A stretch of 25,658 nucleotides of DNA from JBLNBQ01 sp050260095 (lineage in GTDB: Bacteria > Bacillota > UBA5301 > DYFA01): NCBI GenBank assembly GCA_050260095.1, contig JBLNBQ010000049.1, forward strand, positions 1-25,658. Direction: 5' to 3'. Positions 20,310-25,658 of the stretch are shown one piece after another (positions within the stretch are counted from its first letter, which is position 1; every line of letters begins with the position of its first letter). A program made the position numbers and the translations under genes. The notes beneath the pieces were generated by a model that worked only from the letters and a program-made list of their open reading frames with translations, did not search any database and was not told the origin of the DNA.

Positions 20310-23018
20310 TTGTTTGGTCTGCTTAAGAACCTGATCGATGGCAACGAGCGGGAGGTCCGGCGGCTGCGCGGGATCGTCGACCGCATCAACGGCCTCGAAG
20401 ACGACATCCGGAAGCTCACCGACGACGAACTCCGCGGCAAGACGGCCGAATTCCGGAGCCGGGTGGAGCGGGGCGAGCCACTGGACCAGCTCTTGCCGGA
20501 AGCTTTCGCGGTCGTGCGCGATGCGGGACGGCGGACGCTGAACCAGCGCCACTACGATGTCCAGCTCATGGGCGGCATCGCCTTGCACGAAGGCAACATC
20601 GCCGAGATGCGGACCGGTGAAGGGAAAACGCTGGCGGCGACGGCGCCGGTGTACTTAAACGCGCTCGCAGGGCAGGGCGTCCACGTGGTCACCGTCAACG
20701 ACTACCTCGCGCGGCGGGACTCGGAGTGGATGGGCGCCATCTACAAGTTTCTCGGCCTGTCGGTGGGTGTCATCCTGCACGACCTCGATTTCTGGCAGCG
20801 CAAGCAGGCCTACAACTCCGACGTCACCTACGGGACGAACAACGAGTTCGGCTTCGATTACCTGCGCGACAACATGGCGATGCACCCCGACGAGATGGTC
20901 CAGCGGGTACTCAACTACGCCATCGTCGACGAGGTGGACTCGATCCTCATCGACGAGGCCCGCACGCCGCTCATCATCTCCGGCCAGGCCGACGAGCCGA
21001 CGGAGCTGTACTATACTGTGGCGGAGGTTATCCGCAAGCTGCAGCCTGAGCGGGATTACACGGTCGATGAGAAGGCGCACACCGTCGTGCTGACCGAGGA
21101 GGGCGTGGACCGGGTCCAGAAGGCCCTCAAGGTCGATCTTTACGACGACGCGAACATCGAACTGAACCACCACGTGCAGGCAGCGCTGAAGGCTGCGACG
21201 CTGTACAAGCGCGATGTGAACTACATCGTGAAGAACGGCGAGGTCGTGATCGTCGACGAGTTCACCGGACGGCTGATGCCGGGCCGGCGCTGGAGCGACG
21301 GCATCCACCAGGCGGTGGAGGCCAAGGAGGGCGTGCGGATCCAGCACGAGTCGAAGACGCTGGCGACCATCACCTTCCAGAACTTCTTCCGGCTCTATAA
21401 GAAGATCGCCGGCATGACCGGCACGGCTAAGACGGAGGAGTCGGAGTTCCGCAAGATCTACGGGCTCGACGTCATCGTAATCCCGACGAACAAGCAGATG
21501 GTGCGCGTCGACCATCCCGATGTTGTCTACAAGACGGAGAAGGTCAAGCTTGAGGCGGTCATCGAGGAGATCAAGGAGTGCAACGCCAAAGGCCAGCCGG
21601 TGCTGGTCGGCACCCGGTCGATCGAGATGTCGGAACGGGTCGGCAAGATGCTGAGCATGACCGGGGTGCGTAACTACGAGATCCTCAACGCCAAGAACCA
21701 CGAGCGTGAGGCTGACATCATCGCTCAGGCCGGTAAGTTCGGGGCGGTCACCATCGCCACCAACATGGCCGGGCGAGGCACCGACATCCTGCTCGGCGGC
21801 AATCCGGAGTACGCGGCGCGCCGGCGGCTGAAGAACGAAGGCTACGGCCATGAGATGATCCTGGCGGCCACCGAGGTCGGCCCGGGCGCGGTCGCGCTCG
21901 ACCCGGAGGTGGCGAAGGTGCGGGAGAAGTACCTCAAGTACCTCGCCGAGGAGCAGCGGATCGCCGAGACCGAGAAGGAGAAGGTCGTGGCGGCGGGCGG
22001 GCTGCACATCATCGGCACCGAACGGCATGAGTCGCGGCGCATCGACAACCAGCTGCGCGGGCGGGCCGGGCGCCAGGGCGATCCGGGATCGTCGCGCTTC
22101 TACGTCTCGATGCAGGACGAACTCATGCGGCTCTTCGGCGGCGAGCGGGTGACGGCCATCATGGAGCGGCTCGGTTGGGACGACGACCTGCCCATCGAGG
22201 CCAACATCATCTCCAGCCAGATCGAGAACGCGCAGAAGCGGGTCGAGGCGCACAACTTCGACATCCGCAAACACGTGCTCGAGTACGACGACGTTCTGAA
22301 CCAGCAGCGCCATGCCATCTACGACATGCGCAAGCGGGCGCTCTTCAAGGAAGACCTGAGCGAAGACGTGAACAACATACTCACCCACGTGGCCGTGAAT
22401 GCCCTCGACACGTACGCTGATGCGAAGATCTACCCGGAGGAGTGGGATCTCGAGGGGCTGGCCGAGCACCTGAACCAGGTGTACGCCCTGCCGGAACCCG
22501 TGACGGTCGAGGAGCTCCAGACCCGCGATCGGAACGAACTTAAGGAGCAGGTCCTGGGCCGGCTGCACGAGGCGTGGCAGGCCCGGGTGGGGCAGTTCGG
22601 CATCGGACCGATGAGCGCCGTGGCCCGGTGGATTCTGCTGCAGATCATCGACCGGAAGTGGCAGGACCACCTGACGGCCATGGACGATCTCCAGGAAGGC
22701 ATCGGGCTCGTCGCATACGGTCAACGGGAGCCGCTCCTGGAGTACCGGATCCGGGCCGGCGAAATGTTCAAGGAGATGCTCGACGGGATTCAGGAGGAAG
22801 TGGCGCAGTATCTCTTCCGCCTCCAGATTTCGGCCGAGGCGCCGCCGCCGGAGGCGCCTCGCCGGGTGCGCAACGTCCAGACGAACCGCCAGAACGACGG
22901 GACGGTCGACGGGGCGCACCCGGTCCACAAGGGGAAGCCCGGGCGCAACGACCCTTGCCCCTGCGGTAGCGGGAAGAAGTACAAGAAGTGCTGCCTGGAG
23001 TCGGGCAAGTACGAGTAG
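20310..23018 (+). CDS. secA: Preprotein translocase ATPase SecA
   Basis: 902 residues, full length. The TTG start at 20310 has GAGGGGG 8 bases upstream, and the protein then begins MFGLLKNLIDGNEREVRRL, as SecA proteins do. Key features in order: Walker A MRTGEGKTLAA, then YLARRDSEWMG, Walker B IVDEVDSILIDEARTPLIIS, the preprotein cross-linking domain, the HEHESKTLATITFQNFFRLY-type region (here IQHESKTLATITFQNFF), motif TNMAGRGTDILLGG, GTERHESRRIDNQLRGRAGR, and a C-terminal zinc motif DPCPCGSGKKYKKCC. SecA drives secretion through SecYEG and binds ribosomes and SecB-like partners through the zinc tail. It is followed 48 bases later by prfB in the same direction, a neighbourhood common in Bacillota. 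Confidence 0.99.
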   Translation: MFGLLKNLIDGNEREVRRLRGIVDRINGLEDDIRKLTDDELRGKTAEFRSRVERGEPLDQLLPEAFAVVRDAGRRTLNQRHYDVQLMGGIALHEGNIAEMRTGEGKTLAATAPVYLNALAGQGVHVVTVNDYLARRDSEWMGAIYKFLGLSVGVILHDLDFWQRKQAYNSDVTYGTNNEFGFDYLRDNMAMHPDEMVQRVLNYAIVDEVDSILIDEARTPLIISGQADEPTELYYTVAEVIRKLQPERDYTVDEKAHTVVLTEEGVDRVQKALKVDLYDDANIELNHHVQAALKAATLYKRDVNYIVKNGEVVIVDEFTGRLMPGRRWSDGIHQAVEAKEGVRIQHESKTLATITFQNFFRLYKKIAGMTGTAKTEESEFRKIYGLDVIVIPTNKQMVRVDHPDVVYKTEKVKLEAVIEEIKECNAKGQPVLVGTRSIEMSERVGKMLSMTGVRNYEILNAKNHEREADIIAQAGKFGAVTIATNMAGRGTDILLGGNPEYAARRRLKNEGYGHEMILAATEVGPGAVALDPEVAKVREKYLKYLAEEQRIAETEKEKVVAAGGLHIIGTERHESRRIDNQLRGRAGRQGDPGSSRFYVSMQDELMRLFGGERVTAIMERLGWDDDLPIEANIISSQIENAQKRVEAHNFDIRKHVLEYDDVLNQQRHAIYDMRKRALFKEDLSEDVNNILTHVAVNALDTYADAKIYPEEWDLEGLAEHLNQVYALPEPVTVEELQTRDRNELKEQVLGRLHEAWQARVGQFGIGPMSAVARWILLQIIDRKWQDHLTAMDDLQEGIGLVAYGQREPLLEYRIRAGEMFKEMLDGIQEEVAQYLFRLQISAEAPPPEAPRRVRNVQTNRQNDGTVDGAHPVHKGKPGRNDPCPCGSGKKYKKCCLESGKYE

Positions 23019-23066
23019 CCGGTGGGCTGACGGACGGGACACTACACGAGCAGGGGTGAAAACGGC

Positions 23067-24177
23067 GTGGAACTGAGTGAACTCAAAGGGCCAGTCGAGG
23101 CCCTGGTGACCAAGGCTGCCGAAATGGGGAACTACCTTTGACCTGGACCGCAAGGTCGCCAGGATCAGTGAGCTGGAAGAGATGATGTCGGCTCCGGGTT
23201 TCTGGGACGACCCGGGCACGGCGCAAAAAGTGACGCAGGAGGCCGCGAGCCTGAAGAGCACCGTCGAGCGGTGGAAGCGGCTCAAGAGTGAGGTGGACGA
23301 CCTGGAGGTCCTCCTCGAGCTGGCGCTGGAGTCCGGCGACCAGAGCGAGGCGGGCGGGATCGAGGCGACGCTGGCCCGCCTGAACCGCGAGGTCGAGCGC
23401 TGGGAGTTGGCGTTGCTGCTCGATGGGGAGTACGACAACCACAACGCCATCCTCGCCATTCACCCGGGCGCGGGCGGCACCGAGGCCCAGGACTGGGCCG
23501 AGATGCTCCTGCGGATGTACACCCGGTGGGCGGAAGAACGCGGCTACAAGGTGGAGATGCTCGACCTGCTTCCGGGCGATGAGGCGGGCATAAAGAGCGC
23601 AACCCTCTCCATCCAGGGGGAAAACGCGTTCGGCTACCTGAAGGCGGAGAAAGGCGTTCATCGCCTCGTGCGGATTTCCCCATTCGACGCGCAGTCGCGG
23701 CGCCATACCTCCTTCTCCTCCGTCGAGGTCCTGCCGGAGATCGCCGACGACCACGAGGTCGAGATCGATCCCGCCGACCTCAAGATCGACACCTACCGTT
23801 CCGGCGGGGCGGGCGGGCAGCACGTCAACAAGACGGAATCGGCCATCCGCATCACCCACCTGCCGACGGGGATCGTGGTCACCTGCCAAAACGAGCGGTC
23901 GCAGATCTCGAACCGCGACACCGCGATGAAGATTCTCCAGTCGCGGCTTCTCGAACGCAAACTGGCCGAGCAGGAGGAGAAGCTGGCCGAACTCAGGGGC
24001 GAACACCGGGATATCGCCTGGGGGAGCCAGATCCGTTCCTACGTGTTCTGCCCGTATACGATGGTCAAGGACCACCGGACCGACTACGAGACCGGAAACG
24101 TGCAGGCGGTGATGGACGGCGACCTGGACCAGTTCATCGACGCCTACCTGAGGTCGCGGAAGGTCTCCAAGGCGTGA
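23067..24177 (+). CDS. prfB: Peptide chain release factor 2, with programmed +1 frameshift
   Basis: GTG start at 23067, AGGGGTG 8 bases upstream. Frame 0 reads MELSELKGPVEALVTKAAEM and on to GNYL, then meets TGA at 23139-23141 after the slippery CTT (23136-23138). The T at 23139 is skipped and translation resumes with GAC at 23140, giving a protein of 369 residues. CTTTGAC is the classical autoregulatory site: when RF2 is scarce the UGA is read slowly and the shift produces more RF2. RF2 hallmarks are the UGA/UAA anticodon-like tripeptide SPF (RISPFDAQSRRHTSFSSVEV) and the catalytic GGQ in SGGAGGQHVNKTESAIR. The internal GGGG is 6 bases from CTT, not 3 as in E. coli. This is not a pseudogene. 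Confidence 0.97.
23126..23142 (+). promoter_or_regulatory. prfB programmed frameshift site
   Basis: The element consists of GGGG (23126-23129) acting as an internal Shine-Dalgarno stimulator, the shift codon CTT (23136-23138) and the stop TGA followed by C (23139-23142). The C after UGA makes termination inefficient. Spacing from GGGG to CTT is 6 bases (AACTAC). Confidence 0.9.
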
Positions 24178-24199
24178 GAGCGAGGCGGCACCGGAAGTC

Positions 24200-24934
24200 A
24201 TGACGGCGAGCGTCAGGCGGCGCAGGCTGGCCTGGACCGCACTGGTGATAGGCGCGGGAGCACTGCTTGTGGCCTTGATGGCCGGGAGCGCGTTGCTCCC
24301 GCGTTTGCTTTCCGGGGTGATTGTCGCCCGCCTTGGCGGCGAGACGGCGGCGCGGGGGGTCGAGGTCAAGGTGGACGCCCGGCCTCCCTGGCGGTTGCTC
24401 CAGGGAGAGGTGGACACGCTGCACGTGGACCTGCGCGAGGCCCGGTTCGGTCTCCTCCCGGTGGACAGTTTTCTGCTCGACGCCTACGACCTCAAACTCG
24501 ATGCGTCCCGGCTCTGGCGGACCGGAACCCTCCGGGTGCTCCGGCAGGGGCGCCTCACCGCCACGCTGCGTCTCACCGAGGACGATCTGAACCGGTACCT
24601 CTGGGCGACTGTCGACCGCGACCGGACCTTTCACCTCACGCTCGGACAGGGCTACGCCCAGGCCGAGGGTTCCCTGACGCTCCTGGGCCAACCGGTGCCG
24701 TTGCGCCTGAAGGGGCGGTTCGTCATCGATGAGCCGGCTTCCTTGCGCTTTGCGCCCGACGAGTTCTTCCTCGCCAAGATGCCGGTTCCCCGGCCGTTCC
24801 TGGAGAATGTGGTGGCCAAAGTGTTTTACGTGCGGATCCGGCTTGAGGAACTCCCGGTCAAGGTGAGGCTCACCGACGTGCGGCTCGAGAAGGGACGGGC
24901 TTTCCTCTTCGCCACGAACCAGGAGCGCGTCTAG
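24200..24934 (+). CDS. DUF2993 / LmeA-like membrane-anchored lipid-binding protein
   Basis: 244 residues, ATG at 24200, 22 bases after prfB; the ribosome site is weak. An N-terminal basic stretch and one membrane helix (LAWTALVIGAGALLVALMAG) put the rest outside the membrane. The body is beta-rich: a repeat of V-x-V-x-x-x-P pattern (GVEVKVDARPPWRLLQGEVD), LDAYDLKLDASRLWR, LTATLRLTEDDLNRYLWATV and a C-terminal LPVKVRLTDVRLEKGRAFLF. This fits the DUF2993 family, whose member LmeA binds phospholipids in mycobacterial envelopes. Here it would bind or shuttle a lipid near the cell surface (inference). It probably shares the secA-prfB transcript. Confidence 0.75.
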   Translation: MTASVRRRRLAWTALVIGAGALLVALMAGSALLPRLLSGVIVARLGGETAARGVEVKVDARPPWRLLQGEVDTLHVDLREARFGLLPVDSFLLDAYDLKLDASRLWRTGTLRVLRQGRLTATLRLTEDDLNRYLWATVDRDRTFHLTLGQGYAQAEGSLTLLGQPVPLRLKGRFVIDEPASLRFAPDEFFLAKMPVPRPFLENVVAKVFYVRIRLEELPVKVRLTDVRLEKGRAFLFATNQERV

Positions 24935-25037
24935 CCGGGACCGGGGTCTTGCGGCAGGAGAGCGGGGGAAAGCGGGGAAATTAGCTTCGAAGAACAGGAC
25001 GGGCTCGGGAGCCGAGGTCTGGGAAGCGAGGGAACGC

Positions 25038-25658
25038 GTGTTGTCTGACAAGGGAAGCCGGCGGGAGCTCAAGGGACTGCCGGTTTGGTTGCTGGTGGGG
25101 CTTTTGCTGGCTGGCGCAGGCGCGGCGGCCTGGGTGACGGTCCAGCGCTTCCGCGTCGAAGAGGGCAACCGCACGGTCGAACTGATCCTCGACTATCCGG
25201 ATGCGGCGCAGCTGGCTGGCCAGATCGGCCAAACCGACCGGCAGGTGGTGGGCGCCTTCCGGGACGCCGGCGTCACTTCGCTGGCGGTCGGCGAGTACTC
25301 GGTGGCCGACTACCTGCGGGGAGGGAGCGTCGTGGCGGTGCCGGGGCGGGAGATGCTCGCCCGGGAAAGCCTGGGTGAAGCCCTGCCGCCGCTCTTCCGG
25401 GAGTTGCGGCGCCAGAGCGCAATCCAGGCCAGGGCGGTGTACCTTTTCGCCACCAACCCCAGGGCGCGGCAAGACTTCGATGCCGCGCTGGCGCGGCGGC
25501 TTCCCCGGGAGGCTCTCACCCGCCGGTGGGTGAACGGCCAGCTCATCTGGGTGGTTCGGCAGGACTACGACCGGCTGCTGACCCTCGACCTCGGCCTGGC
25601 CCCCGACCAGCTCCGGCTGGCGGCGCGGTTCGGCCTGCGGGTCGCCCCCCGGTGGTCG
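25038..25658 (+). CDS. DUF5693 family membrane protein (partial, cut by window end)
   Basis: 207 codons are open to the window end with no stop. The start is the GTG at 25038 or the adjacent TTG at 25041, 5 to 8 bases after AGGG (25029-25032). A short charged N-terminus is followed by one membrane helix (LPVWLLVGLLLAGAGAAAWV). The outer part then reads VELILDYPDAAQLAGQIGQ, FRDAGVTSLAVGEYSVADYL and LDLGLAPDQLRLAARFGLRV, which fits the N-terminus of the large DUF5693 membrane proteins of Bacillota. In several genomes these lie beside csaB-type pyruvyl transferases, suggesting a role in cell-surface polymer handling. That neighbour is outside the window, so the role is inference. Confidence 0.75.
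   Translation, partial: MLSDKGSRRELKGLPVWLLVGLLLAGAGAAAWVTVQRFRVEEGNRTVELILDYPDAAQLAGQIGQTDRQVVGAFRDAGVTSLAVGEYSVADYLRGGSVVAVPGREMLARESLGEALPPLFRELRRQSAIQARAVYLFATNPRARQDFDAALARRLPREALTRRWVNGQLIWVVRQDYDRLLTLDLGLAPDQLRLAARFGLRVAPRWS

Noticed and set aside
23139..23141. In-frame stop early in prfB, suggesting a pseudogene
   Set aside because: It is the programmed frameshift site; the rest of RF2 with GGQ and SPF is intact.
20655..23459. Reverse-strand open frame of over 900 codons opposite secA and prfB
   Set aside because: secA and prfB are certain on the forward strand; the antisense frame shows no domain and is a GC-bias shadow.
24935..25037. Gene, terminator or promoter in the purine-rich gap before the last gene
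   Set aside because: I see only GGGGAAA-type runs and a short TCGG/CCGA pairing; nothing supports a specific element.

Overview
The window reads as chromosomal DNA of a motile, fairly GC-rich member of the Bacillota. The closest feel is to Symbiobacterium/Moorella/Limnochordia-type genomes, but this is an inference from gene content, not an identification. Supporting signs are strong Shine-Dalgarno (SD) sequences, frequent GTG and TTG starts, a flaG-fliD-fliS block, long-form HPF, a CxxC-x17-CxxC zinc-ribbon protein, DUF5317 and DUF5693 family proteins, and a secA-prfB pair with the RF2 frameshift. No rRNA, tRNA, insertion sequence, prophage or CRISPR array was seen.

Region 1 (1-10640) is flagellar. 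It holds the 3' end of a flagellin gene with its terminator, then a five-gene set: a GT2-TPR glycosyltransferase, a TPR-GT2 glycosyltransferase, a DegT-type PLP aminotransferase, an ATP-grasp ligase and a SAM methyltransferase. FlaG, FliD and FliS follow, then a small Rrf2-like winged-helix protein and a FlgN-like chaperone. Two sigma-28/SigD-like promoters with the same 16-base spacer stand before the glycosyltransferase set and before flaG. The first one overlaps the annotation-style GTG start and so supports a downstream TTG start. The natural reading is a flagellin-modification cassette co-expressed with late flagellar genes.

Region 2 (10640-13170) is a polar amino-acid ABC importer (binding protein, permease, ATPase). 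It has a SigmaA-type promoter overlapped by a perfect palindrome, structured RNA between the first two genes, and a terminator. Region 3 (13190-14725) has a reverse-strand EamA-family exporter, diverging from a small zinc-ribbon gene with a long leader and a good terminator. Region 4 (14740-16032) has hpf, preceded by a SigH-like promoter, and a conserved protein of unknown function.

Region 5 (16033-20225) begins with about 190 bases that can fold into a branched or pseudoknotted RNA, followed by a 23-residue signal-peptide-like ORF. Then come a membrane HD-GYP c-di-GMP phosphodiesterase, a DUF5317 membrane protein and an orphan PAS histidine kinase. The HD-GYP protein and the kinase share a related membrane sensor domain. 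Base composition dips over this block. Region 6 (20221-25658) is housekeeping: secA, prfB, a DUF2993/LmeA-like protein and the start of a DUF5693 protein cut by the window edge.

The most interesting leads are the sigma-28-driven flagellin-modification cassette, the unexplained structured RNA plus micro-ORF ahead of the HD-GYP gene, the shared sensor domain on two signalling outputs, and the small winged-helix gene inside the flagellar chaperone operon.
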